Assembly (NCBI RefSeq): GCF_007644045.2
Contig: NZ_VMDW02000098.1
Location: forward strand, 1 to 64,000
From: Vogesella urethralis
Lineage (GTDB): Bacteria; Pseudomonadota; Gammaproteobacteria; Burkholderiales; Chromobacteriaceae
Reading direction: 5' to 3'
Length of the DNA stretch: 64,000 nucleotides
Position 1 is the stretch's first letter. Each line of letters starts with the position of its first letter. A program made the position numbers and the translations under genes. The notes under the pieces are model-generated. The model did not search any database, had not been told where the DNA came from, and saw only the letters and a list, made by a program, of their open reading frames with translations. Positions 28,389-35,913 of the stretch are shown piece after piece.

Positions 28389-28922
28389 ATGGACGTGAAG
28401 CAACGCATTCTGCAGGCCGGTGTGGCCCTGCTGTACGACGAGGGCTACCCGGCGCTCAGCCAGCCGCGCATCGCCAAGGCGGCCGGCGTCAGCCAGAGCC
28501 ATCTCACTTACTACTTTCCTACCCGTGCCGACCTGTTGCTGGCGCTGGCCGAGCACTCGCTGGCGCAGGTACGTCAGGCCGACGCTACGCCGCAGGCGGG
28601 GCTGGTGGCCGGGGTCAGCTTTCTGCCGCGGGTGCGCATGCTGCTATCGCTGGTGCTGGCTGCCGATCAGGACCCGGCCTTGCGGCCAACCCTGGTGCAA
28701 CTGGCCAGCCAGGTCCGCGCCATGCTGCGGCAATGGTTGCTCGCCGCCGGCTACGCGCCCAGCGACGCGCAACTGGCGGCGCTGCACGGCAGCCTGATCG
28801 GCCTGGGTCTGTTGAACCTGGGGCGGCAGAACGACGACAGCGCCGCCGAGATCGACGCCGGCCTGCAAGCCATGCTGGCATTGCTGCCGCGGGCGCAAGC
28901 AAACGGGGAGGGGCAAGCATGA
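28389..28922 (+). CDS. TetR-family transcriptional regulator of the adjacent exporter
   Basis: A 177-residue repressor. The N-terminal helix-turn-helix is VKQRILQAGVALLYDEGYPALSQPRIAKAAGVSQSHLTYYFPTRADLLLALAEHSL; the rest is a helical ligand-binding domain. First gene of a four-gene operon (regulator, HlyD lipoprotein, ABC ATPase, ABC permease); the stop overlaps the next ATG. Likely represses its own operon through the palindrome at 28341 and responds to an exporter substrate. Confidence 0.88.
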   Translation: MDVKQRILQAGVALLYDEGYPALSQPRIAKAAGVSQSHLTYYFPTRADLLLALAEHSLAQVRQADATPQAGLVAGVSFLPRVRMLLSLVLAADQDPALRPTLVQLASQVRAMLRQWLLAAGYAPSDAQLAALHGSLIGLGLLNLGRQNDDSAAEIDAGLQAMLALLPRAQANGEGQA

Positions 28923-29878
28923 AACAGATCCTGCTGGTGAGCCTGGCGCTGGGGCTGGCGGCGTGCCAGCCGGCGCCGTCGCAGACTTACGGCGGCTACG
29001 TGGAGGGCGAGTACGTTTATCTGTCGGCCCCGCAGGCCGGTTATCTGACGACGTTGGCCGCGCCGCGCGGCAGCACGGTGCAGGCCGGGCAGGCGCTGTT
29101 TACCGTGGAAGCGCAAAGCGACCGCTACGCAGTAGACGAGGCGGCGGCACGGCAACGCGCGGCCAGCGCCCGTGCCGGCAACCTGCAGCAAGGCCGCCGC
29201 AGCGAGGAGGTGGCCAGCTTGCAGGCCAGCCTGGCGGCGGCCGAGGCGGCACTGGTGCAGGCGACACGCCAATTGGCGCGCGAGCAGCAACTGGCGGCCA
29301 GCGGTTTTGTGTCCACGGCGCGGGTGGACGACGCCCGCAACGCACAGTCGCAAGCGCTAGCGCAGCGCGACAGCCTGCGCGCGCAGCTGCAACTGGCGCG
29401 CCAACCGCTCGGCCGCCAGGCCGAAGCCCAGGCGGCGCAGGCCGATGCCAGCGCGGCGGGTGCGCAGCTGGCGCAAAAAGCATGGCTGCTGGCGCGGCAG
29501 CAGGTGCAGGCACCGCAGGGCGGCGTGATCAGCGATACCTACTACCGCCCCGGCGAGTGGGTACCGGCGGGCAAAGCGGTTGCCAGCCTGTTACCCGCCA
29601 ACGGGCGCCGCTTGCGCTTCTTCGTGCCGCAGCCGGTGCTGGCGCAACTGGCCGTTGGCAGCGAGATCGAGGCGCTGTGCGATGGTTGTGCAGCGCCGGT
29701 ACGCGGGCGCATCGATTTCATCGCCAACCAGGCCGAATACACGCCGCCGGTGATCTATAGCGAAGGCCGCCGCGACAAGCTGCTGTTCCGCGTGGAGGCG
29801 TTACCGTTGCCCGGCCAGCCGGCTTTGCCACCAGGGCTGCCGCTAAGCGTACGCCTGCCGGCGAAGGGGGCCGCATGA
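28919..29878 (+). CDS. HlyD/YbhG-type membrane-fusion lipoprotein
   Basis: A 319-residue periplasmic adaptor for the ABC exporter. The N-terminus is a lipoprotein signal (MKQILLVSLALGLAAC, Cys16). Then a biotinyl/lipoyl-like half (YLTTLAAPRGSTVQAGQALFTVE), a long coiled-coil hairpin from about 60 to 165 rich in Ala, Gln and Arg, the second half (VQAPQGGVISDTYYRPGEWVPAGKAVASLLP) and a beta-barrel domain. Overlaps TetR and ATPase genes by four bases at each end. Confidence 0.88.
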   Translation: MKQILLVSLALGLAACQPAPSQTYGGYVEGEYVYLSAPQAGYLTTLAAPRGSTVQAGQALFTVEAQSDRYAVDEAAARQRAASARAGNLQQGRRSEEVASLQASLAAAEAALVQATRQLAREQQLAASGFVSTARVDDARNAQSQALAQRDSLRAQLQLARQPLGRQAEAQAAQADASAAGAQLAQKAWLLARQQVQAPQGGVISDTYYRPGEWVPAGKAVASLLPANGRRLRFFVPQPVLAQLAVGSEIEALCDGCAAPVRGRIDFIANQAEYTPPVIYSEGRRDKLLFRVEALPLPGQPALPPGLPLSVRLPAKGAA

Positions 29879-30810
29879 ACACCGCCGACCTCGCCATCGA
29901 CGTGCGTGGCCTCAACAAGCACTTCGGCGACAAGCACGTGGTGTGCGACCTGACGCTGCAGGTTGGCCGCGGCCAGATTTTCGGCTTTCTCGGCCCCAAT
30001 GGCAGCGGCAAGACCACGGCCATCCGCCTGCTGTGCGGCCTGCTGACGCCGGACAGCGGCGAGGGGCACTGCCTGGGGCTGGACGTACGCCGCGACAGCG
30101 CCGCCATCAAGCGGCAAGTGGGCTACATGACGCAGAAGTTCTCGCTGTGGGACGACCTGTCCATCGAGGAGAACCTGGACTTCGTGGCGCGCATGTTTTC
30201 GCTGCCGCAGCGGCGCGAGCGGGTACGGCAGGCGCTGCACGACCTGGGCCTGAGCGGCCGGCGCGGCCAACTGGCCGGCACGCTGTCCGGCGGCTGGAAG
30301 CAGCGGCTGGCCTTGGCCGCCTGCCTGCTGCATCAGCCCCGGCTGTTGCTGCTGGACGAGCCGACCGCCGGCGTGGACCCGCAGGCGCGGCGCGATTTCT
30401 GGGAGGAAATCCACCGCCTGTCGGCGCAGGGCATGACGGTGCTGGTGTCCACCCATTACATGGACGAGGCCGAACGCTGCCACCAACTGGCCTACATCGC
30501 CTACGGCAAGCTGCTGGCCACCGGCACCGCCGCCGAGATCGTGGCCGCGCAGCAGCTGCACACCTGGCTGCTCAGCGGCAACCATGCCGCCGCCACACTG
30601 GCGCAGTTGCGGCAGTTGCCCGGGGTGGAGCAGGTGGCCAGCTTTGGCCAGACGCTGCACATCAGCGGCCGCGATGGCGAAGCGCTGCAGCGCAGCTTGG
30701 GCGCGTTTGCCGCGCAGCACGGCCTGCAACTGCAAGCGGGCGAGGCCACGCTGGAAGACGCCTTCATGCACCTGATGCAAGGGGTGCAGGACCAGTTTGC
30801 GGGGGCATGA
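29875..30810 (+). CDS. ABC exporter ATP-binding protein (YbhF/CcmA-like)
   Basis: A 311-residue single nucleotide-binding domain: Walker A GPNGSGKTTA (about 43-52), Q-loop MTQKFSLWDDL, signature LSGGWKQRLALAACLLH, Walker B LLLLDEPTAGVDPQ and H-loop STHYMDEAERC. The signature is LSGGWKQ rather than LSGGQ. The C-terminal 80 residues are the regulatory extension of ABC-2 exporters. Unlike E. coli YbhF, which has two NBDs, only one is present. Confidence 0.92.
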   Translation: MNTADLAIDVRGLNKHFGDKHVVCDLTLQVGRGQIFGFLGPNGSGKTTAIRLLCGLLTPDSGEGHCLGLDVRRDSAAIKRQVGYMTQKFSLWDDLSIEENLDFVARMFSLPQRRERVRQALHDLGLSGRRGQLAGTLSGGWKQRLALAACLLHQPRLLLLDEPTAGVDPQARRDFWEEIHRLSAQGMTVLVSTHYMDEAERCHQLAYIAYGKLLATGTAAEIVAAQQLHTWLLSGNHAAATLAQLRQLPGVEQVASFGQTLHISGRDGEALQRSLGAFAAQHGLQLQAGEATLEDAFMHLMQGVQDQFAGA

Positions 30811-30811
30811 C

Positions 30812-31930
30812 ATGAACGGATTTTCCTTCGGCCGCTGGCTGGGCATCCTGCTGAAAGAGCTGACTCAGCTGCGCCGCGACCGCCTTACCTTCGGCATGAT
30901 CGTGGTGTTGCCCATCGTGCAGCTGCTGCTGTTCGGCTACGCCATCAACAGCGACCCGCGCCAGTTACCTACCGCCGTGGTGATGGCCGACGGCGGGCCG
31001 TTTGCCCGCGCCTACGTGGCGGCGATGCGCAACAGCGACTACTTCGCCATCGGCCCGGCGCTGAGCGCCGACGAGGCCGAGCAGCAGCTGCAGCGCGGCC
31101 AGGTACAGTTTGTGGTGACCTTTCCGCCCGGCTTCAACCGCAGCGCACTGCGCGGCGAGCCGGCCAGCCTGCTGGTGGAAGCTGACGCCACAGACCCCAG
31201 CGCCACCGGCGGCGCCATCAACGTACTGAACCGCCTGGGCGCCGAGGTGCTGGCGGCCGATCTGCCAGGTTATGTGGCGGGTACGCCGCCGTTCGACCTG
31301 CGCGTGCACCGCCGCTACAACCCGGAAGGGCTGACCGCCTACAACGTGGTGCCCGGCCTGCTGGGGGTGATCCTCACCATGACCATGGTGCTGATGACGG
31401 CGCTGGCGATGACGCGCGAGCGCGAACGCGGCACCTTCGAAAACCTGATGGCCACGCCGGCCACGCCGCTGGAGATCATCAGCGGCAAGATGGTGCCCTA
31501 CGTGATGATCGGCCTGCTGCAGGTGACGCTGACCTTGGCCGCGGCGCGCTGGCTGTTTGCGGTACCGATGCAGGGCAGCCTGCTGCTGCTGTACGGCGTG
31601 ATCCTGGTCTTCATTGTGGCCAACCTGACGCTGGGCATTACCTTCAGCTCGCTGGCGCGCAACCAGCTGCAGGCCATGCAGCTGACGTTCTTTTTCTTTC
31701 TGCCGTCCATGCTGCTGTCCGGTTTCATGTTCCCGTTTCGCGGCATGCCGGCGTGGGCGCAGGCCATCGGCGAGCTGCTGCCGCTGACCCACTTCCTGAT
31801 CCTGGTGCGCGGCATCCTGCTCAAGGGCAACGGCCTGCCGCTGCTGTGGCCGGCAATCTGGCCGCTGTTGCTGTTCATCGCGCTGGTACTGGCGGTGTGC
31901 CTGAAAACGTTCCGCCGCACGCTGGATTGA
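30812..31930 (+). CDS. ABC-2 type exporter permease (YbhR/YbhS-like)
   Basis: A 372-residue membrane subunit: first transmembrane helix after RRDRLTFGMIVVLPIVQLLLFGYAIN, a large periplasmic domain to about 180, and five C-terminal helices with the ABC-2 signature (ERERGTFENLMATPATPLEIISGKMVPY, then SGFMFPFRGMPAWAQAIGELLPLTHFLILVRGILLKG). Only one permease is encoded, so it probably works as a homodimer with the ATPase and the HlyD lipoprotein to export a drug or lipophilic compound. ATG at 30812 is one base after the ATPase stop. Confidence 0.9.
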   Translation: MNGFSFGRWLGILLKELTQLRRDRLTFGMIVVLPIVQLLLFGYAINSDPRQLPTAVVMADGGPFARAYVAAMRNSDYFAIGPALSADEAEQQLQRGQVQFVVTFPPGFNRSALRGEPASLLVEADATDPSATGGAINVLNRLGAEVLAADLPGYVAGTPPFDLRVHRRYNPEGLTAYNVVPGLLGVILTMTMVLMTALAMTRERERGTFENLMATPATPLEIISGKMVPYVMIGLLQVTLTLAAARWLFAVPMQGSLLLLYGVILVFIVANLTLGITFSSLARNQLQAMQLTFFFFLPSMLLSGFMFPFRGMPAWAQAIGELLPLTHFLILVRGILLKGNGLPLLWPAIWPLLLFIALVLAVCLKTFRRTLD

Positions 31931-31963
31931 TGCGCGCCGGCAAGGCGGCGCTGCCGTATTCGC

Positions 31964-31969
31964 TATAAT
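31964..31969 (+). promoter_or_regulatory. Candidate -10 box (TATAAT) of the EAL gene
   Basis: Consensus TATAAT 41 bases before the start at 32010; no clear -35. Confidence 0.45.
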
Positions 31970-32009
31970 GCAGTGTCCTAGCCAACCGCCCGCCGAGGCC
32001 CGCCTGCCA

Positions 32010-32813
32010 ATGAACAAGCTCAACCTGGTTTCCCTGGACGGTACCCGCCCGCTGCAGTGTGGCGACTGCCGCGACGGTGGCGCGCTGGATTTCGCCTTCA
32101 GTTACGCCTACCACCCCATCATCGACGTGCGCTCGCGTACCGTGTTTGCGCATGAGGCGCTGGTGCGCGGGCCGGCTGGCGAGGGCGCGATGAGCGTGTT
32201 GGCACGGGTCAACAACAGCAACCGCTACCGCTTCGACCAGGCCTGCCGCGTCAAGGCCATCGAGATCGCTGCGCGGCTGGGTATGCAGAGCCGGCTGTCG
32301 ATCAACTTTCTGCCCAACGCCATCTACCGGCCGGAGGTGTGCATCCGTACCACCTTGCAGGCGGCGCGTGAGCATGGTTTTCCTATCGAACAGATCATTT
32401 TCGAAACGGTGGAAAGCGAGCAGGTAAACGACGGCCACTGGCTGTCGCAGGTGTTCCGCGAGTACCGCCGCATCGGCTTCATGACTGCCATCGACGATTT
32501 TGGCGCCGGTTACGCCGGCCTGACGCTGCTGGCAGACTTCCAGCCCGACATCGTCAAGCTGGATATGGCGCTGGTGCGCGGTATCGAGCAAAAGCGCGCC
32601 AGCCGCATCATCGTGGCCAACGTGGCGCGCCTGTGCGACGAGCTGGGGGTGAAGGTGATTGCCGAAGGGGTGGAAACTGCCGCCGAGCTGGCCTGCCTGC
32701 AGGACATGGGCGTGCACCTGGTGCAGGGCTATCTGTTTGGCCAGCCGCGCTTCGAGCAATGCGTGCACGATATCGCCGAGGTGTGGCCGGCCGGGGTAGC
32801 TTTCAGCTCTTGA
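32010..32813 (+). CDS. EAL-domain protein, probable cyclic-di-GMP phosphodiesterase
   Basis: A 267-residue protein that is almost only an EAL domain. Catalytic motifs are kept: HEALVRG (EAL), NFLPNAIY, the ETVES segment, IDDFGAGYAGLTLL (DDFGxG loop), DIVKLDMALV and VIAEGVET. It should hydrolyse c-di-GMP to pGpG. An N-terminal LQCGDCRDGG with two cysteines precedes the domain and might bind a metal or sense redox. No membrane segment. The 3' end overlaps the convergent membrane-protein gene by 11 bases. Confidence 0.9.
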   Translation: MNKLNLVSLDGTRPLQCGDCRDGGALDFAFSYAYHPIIDVRSRTVFAHEALVRGPAGEGAMSVLARVNNSNRYRFDQACRVKAIEIAARLGMQSRLSINFLPNAIYRPEVCIRTTLQAAREHGFPIEQIIFETVESEQVNDGHWLSQVFREYRRIGFMTAIDDFGAGYAGLTLLADFQPDIVKLDMALVRGIEQKRASRIIVANVARLCDELGVKVIAEGVETAAELACLQDMGVHLVQGYLFGQPRFEQCVHDIAEVWPAGVAFSS

Positions 32814-33129
32814 CGATGGGCGTCTTGCGGATGAAGGCCTCGATGGCGTCGGTACCGGCGTAACCGATACCCATCAGGCTGTACACCATATCTCGGCTTA
32901 TCGGTTGTGTCAGGTTGATATCCATCAGCAGAAAGCCGCTGCAGCCGGCGATGAAGCCGATCAGCAAACTGGTAAGCAGCCGGCCGGGCTCCAGTTCGCT
33001 GCGTACGCTTTTCTGGCTGGCTGCCAGATCGTCGTTCATCTTCTTCAGGCCGGCAATGACCCGTAAGCCCTGCCCCAGCATGCCCAGCAAGCCGGCCAGA
33101 GTCAGGCCGATCAACCAATCGTGCAGCAT
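32803..33129 (-). CDS. Small membrane protein, function unknown
   Basis: A 108-residue protein with an N-terminal membrane helix (WLIGLTLAGLLGMLGQGLRVIAGL), a charged middle (KKMNDDLAASQKSVRSELEPGRL) and a second hydrophobic stretch (LLTSLLIGFIAGCSGFLLM), then ISRDMVYSLMGIGYAGTDAIEAFIRK. I do not recognise the family. The start at 33129 has AAGGAGTA upstream. Confidence 0.7.
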   Translation of the reverse strand: MLHDWLIGLTLAGLLGMLGQGLRVIAGLKKMNDDLAASQKSVRSELEPGRLLTSLLIGFIAGCSGFLLMDINLTQPISRDMVYSLMGIGYAGTDAIEAFIRKTPIVKS

Positions 33130-33399
33130 GGTGTACTCCTTGCATCGTGGACGACGCAGCCAAGATTGCCGTATCTGCTCAAGCATGGCATTTCCCGTGC
33201 AACACGTTGGCCGCGAGAGGTGGCTGCCGTGTCATCCCGCCTTGATATCCAACCGCTATTTATTGAAATTTCCGTAGCGGGAGGCGGTTGATGGCCTATT
33301 GCTGCGGCATGGCCGCAACAATTGTCTGCTGCTGCGAGGTGGGGTTCACCGGCAATGTCGCACAGGGTGATGGGCAGGCGGTCTCATCTCACAACACGC

Positions 33400-33846
33400 T
33401 CACGCTTGCTGTAGCGCACCCATCACCCAGCGCTGAATGCTGGCGGTGTCCATGGCGCCGGCCTGGCGTTTCACTTCGCGGCCGTTCACGAACAGCACCA
33501 GCGTGGGAATGCTGCGAATGTTGAAGCGCTGCCCCAGCGTGGTTTCGGTTTGGGTGTCGATCTTGGCAAAGCGTAGTTGCGGCAGCGCGGCGGCGGCCTG
33601 GGCGAAGGCGGGGCCCATCATCTGGCACGGGCCGCACCATGGCGCCCAGAAGTCCACCAGTACCGGGATGTCGTTACGGCTGAGGTGGCGTTCTGCGTTG
33701 TCCACGGTCAGGTTCACCGGCTTGCCATGCAGCAGCGGCTGGTGGCACTGGCCGCAATTGGGCTGGTCTTGCAGGCGGCTGGCGGGCACACGGTTGATGG
33801 CGTCGCAGTGCGGGCACACCAGATGGCGGGCGTCAGGGGTGGTCAT
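33400..33846 (-). CDS. trxC: Thioredoxin 2 (zinc-containing)
   Basis: A 148-residue TrxC. The N-terminal zinc module has C11-x2-C14 and C31-x2-C34; the active site is W-C71-G-P-C74 in DFWAPWCGPCQMMGP; cis-Pro in RSIPTLVLFVNG. Reduces disulfides in the cytoplasm, mainly under oxidative stress. Start at 33846 follows AAGGAGAA. Confidence 0.95.
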   Translation of the reverse strand: MTTPDARHLVCPHCDAINRVPASRLQDQPNCGQCHQPLLHGKPVNLTVDNAERHLSRNDIPVLVDFWAPWCGPCQMMGPAFAQAAAALPQLRFAKIDTQTETTLGQRFNIRSIPTLVLFVNGREVKRQAGAMDTASIQRWVMGALQQA

Positions 33847-33914
33847 CGGCGTTCTCCTTGAGGTACCCGGCGCACATGGTGGTGCCGACCAATCGTTTCA
33901 AGTGATTGATAGTG

Positions 33915-34244
33915 TCACCGCGCCGGCAGCCATTTCGGCACCCGTGCCAGCAGCCGCTCGACCAGGGCCGGGTCCATGTAGCGGTAGTCGTCGGGGATGT
34001 CGAGGCAGACAATGCGCGCGTGGCGCAGGTGGGCGCGGAACTGGCGCGACAGCTTGCGCTGGTGGGCCCTTTCCATCACGAAAATCAGCTCGGCCCAGGC
34101 CAGCAGCTCGGGCGTGACCGGGTTTTCGGCTTCGTTGAGCAGGCCGGCGGACGCGGTTTCCACGCCGGGCCAGTCGGCAAATACCTGCTCGGCGGTGGGG
34201 CTGCGCAGCCGGTTCTGGCTGCAGATGAACAATATCCGCTTCAT
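33915..34244 (-). CDS. Low-molecular-weight protein tyrosine phosphatase-like protein
   Basis: A 109-residue short member of the LMW-PTP fold. The phosphate loop C8-x5-R14-S15 (FICSQNRLRSPTAEQVF) is intact. The C-terminal DPYR motif of typical phosphatases is altered to DDYRYMDP, which still offers Asp residues. Proteins of this 105-110 residue subgroup are widespread and uncharacterised. The ATG overlaps the stop of the TetR gene (ATGA), so it is likely co-regulated with it. Confidence 0.8.
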   Translation of the reverse strand: MKRILFICSQNRLRSPTAEQVFADWPGVETASAGLLNEAENPVTPELLAWAELIFVMERAHQRKLSRQFRAHLRHARIVCLDIPDDYRYMDPALVERLLARVPKWLPAR

Positions 34245-34855
34245 GGCGCGTCCTGTGTCGCCGCCTCTGCCAAGGCCTTATCCAGCAATAGCAGCAGCTC
34301 TGCTGCCACCTCGTCCAGCGCCGTGGTGTCGCCTTGTGCCCGGCATAGCAGGATGGCGCCTTCCACCGCGGCAATCAGCAAGGTGGCCAGCCGGGTGGCC
34401 CGCGCCGCCGGCAGGCCGGCCTGCTGCAGGCTGGCTACCAGCGGTTGCTGCCAGGCACGGATGGCAGCCGCCACCGCGGCCAACATCGGCGCGTCGTCGT
34501 CGGCCGCGCTGTCATCGGCGGCCACGGCCATGACCGGGCAACCGGCGCGGCAGGCTTTGTCTTGCAACAGCTGCCGCCACAGCGCGACAAACGCCAGCAG
34601 CCCGTCGCGCGGGCCGGCGGCGAAGGTGCGCGTCAGGTAGCGGGCCACCTGTTCGCCGCTCAGCTGCACCGCTTCGCTGATCAGCTGCGGCTTGCCGCCA
34701 GGAAAGTAATGGTAGGTAGAGCCCAGCGGCGCCTGCGCCAGCTTGGCTACTTCGCGCACGCTGGTGGCGTTCAGGCCGCGATGGCGCAGCATGTCGGCGG
34801 CGGCCAGTACCAGGCGTTGACGGGGATCGGCAGCGGAATCGTTCATCGGTGTCAT
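34241..34855 (-). CDS. TetR-family regulator (divergent from a hydrolase)
   Basis: A 204-residue repressor with the N-terminal HTH DPRQRLVLAAADMLRHRGLNATSVREVAKLAQAPLGSTYHYFPGGKPQLI and a C-terminal TetR_C domain that includes KACRAGCPVMAVAAD, as in the LmrA/YxaF subgroup. A second ATG at 34846 would shorten it by three residues; neither start has a strong Shine-Dalgarno. Two copies of a palindromic operator lie between it and the divergent hydrolase. Confidence 0.87.
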   Translation of the reverse strand: MTPMNDSAADPRQRLVLAAADMLRHRGLNATSVREVAKLAQAPLGSTYHYFPGGKPQLISEAVQLSGEQVARYLTRTFAAGPRDGLLAFVALWRQLLQDKACRAGCPVMAVAADDSAADDDAPMLAAVAAAIRAWQQPLVASLQQAGLPAARATRLATLLIAAVEGAILLCRAQGDTTALDEVAAELLLLLDKALAEAATQDAP

Positions 34856-34859
34856 CTTG

Positions 34860-34877
34860 CTATAACAGTCGTCATAG
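34860..34877. promoter_or_regulatory. TetR operator site 1
   Basis: CTATAACAGTCGTCATAG, an imperfect palindrome (outer half sites CTATAAC/GTCATAG). It is a near-inverted copy of site 2, with centres 34 bases apart, about three helical turns. Confidence 0.7.
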
Positions 34878-34893
34878 TCTAGCATCGAAATCT

Positions 34894-34911
34894 CTATAAC
34901 GACTGTCATAG
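34894..34911. promoter_or_regulatory. TetR operator site 2
   Basis: CTATAACGACTGTCATAG; its reverse complement CTATGACAGTCGTTATAG matches site 1 at all but two positions. Located 32 bases before the hydrolase start. Confidence 0.7.
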
Positions 34912-34942
34912 CGCAAGTATGGCAACGCACGAGAGGCCCACC

Positions 34943-35839
34943 ATGACCCTACCCCAGACGGCACCCGGTACGGTGCACGCGTTTACCTTGCCGGCACGCG
35001 ATGGCTACCCGTTGGCCGCAACGCTATTCCAGGCTGCCGGCAGGCCGCGCGGCCGCATCATTGTGGCCGCTGCCACCGGTGTACCGCAGCGCTTCTACCG
35101 CCGTTTTGCCGAGCATGCGCAGCAGGCCGGCTTTAGCGTGCTGACGCTGGACTATCGCGGTATTGGCCAGTCGCGGCCGGCCAGCCTGCGCGGCTTTGAC
35201 ATGCAGTACACCGATTGGGGCAAGCTGGACCTGGCCGCCGCGGTGGACGCGATGGCGGACGGGCCGCTGCCGCTGTACTGGGTGGGGCACTCGTACGGCG
35301 GCCACGCGCTGGGCATGCTGCCCAATCACCAGCGGGTAACCGCTGCGTACGCGCTGGGGGTGGGCGCAGGCTGGCATGGCTGGATGCCGTGGTACGAGAG
35401 TTTGCGCGTGCGCTTCATGTGGGCCACGGTGCTGCCGTGGCTGACGCGCTGGAAAGGCTATTCGCCGTGGGCGATGCTGGGGATAGGCGAAGACCTGCCG
35501 GCAGGGGTGTTCTGGCAATGGCGGCACTGGTGCCGCTTTCCGCGCTATTTCTTTGACGACCCGGCCAGTGCCTGGGTACACGACGCCTTTGCCAGCGTGC
35601 GGACCCCGCTGGTCGCTGCCACCGCGCTGGACGATCTGTGGGCGATGCCACGTTCGCGCGACGCGTTTTTTGACGGTTACCGCCAGGCGCCGCAACAGCG
35701 TCGCAACCTCGACCCGGCGCAGTACGGCAAGTTGGGGCACATGGGCTACTTCCGCGCCCACGCGCAGCCGTTGTGGCAGGAGATGCTGGACTGGTTCGAT
35801 ACGCAGGCCCCGCGCAGCACGGCGGCGCAGCCAGCGTGA
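34943..35839 (+). CDS. Alpha/beta hydrolase
   Basis: A 298-residue hydrolase. Nucleophile elbow GHSYGG (about residues 113-118), oxyanion/early strand GRIIVAAATGVPQRFYRRFAEHAQQAGFSVLTLDYRGIGQS, and candidate acid and histidine residues in ATALDDLWA and KLGHMGYFR. Many members are esterases, but the substrate is unknown. The ATG at 34943 has GAGAGG upstream and is preferred over one at 34919 that lies close to operator 2. Probably the main target of the divergent TetR. Confidence 0.87.
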   Translation: MTLPQTAPGTVHAFTLPARDGYPLAATLFQAAGRPRGRIIVAAATGVPQRFYRRFAEHAQQAGFSVLTLDYRGIGQSRPASLRGFDMQYTDWGKLDLAAAVDAMADGPLPLYWVGHSYGGHALGMLPNHQRVTAAYALGVGAGWHGWMPWYESLRVRFMWATVLPWLTRWKGYSPWAMLGIGEDLPAGVFWQWRHWCRFPRYFFDDPASAWVHDAFASVRTPLVAATALDDLWAMPRSRDAFFDGYRQAPQQRRNLDPAQYGKLGHMGYFRAHAQPLWQEMLDWFDTQAPRSTAAQPA

Positions 35840-35872
35840 GGGCGACGCCAGGTCGCGACTGCGCTACGATGA

Positions 35873-35890
35873 TGCATTATCGATAATGCA
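35873..35890. promoter_or_regulatory. 18-bp perfect palindrome upstream of fliB-like gene
   Basis: TGCATTATCGATAATGCA, 23 bases before the start codon. Could be an operator or a start-proximal hairpin. Confidence 0.55.
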
Positions 35891-35913
35891 CAGCACGGCA
35901 AGGGGCGACCTTC

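Noticed and set aside
33291-33524. 77-codon plus-strand ORF with GGGAGG upstream and Cys triplets (MAYCCGMAATIVCCCEV)
   Set aside because: Half of it is antisense to trxC, and composition is not convincing; kept only as a note.
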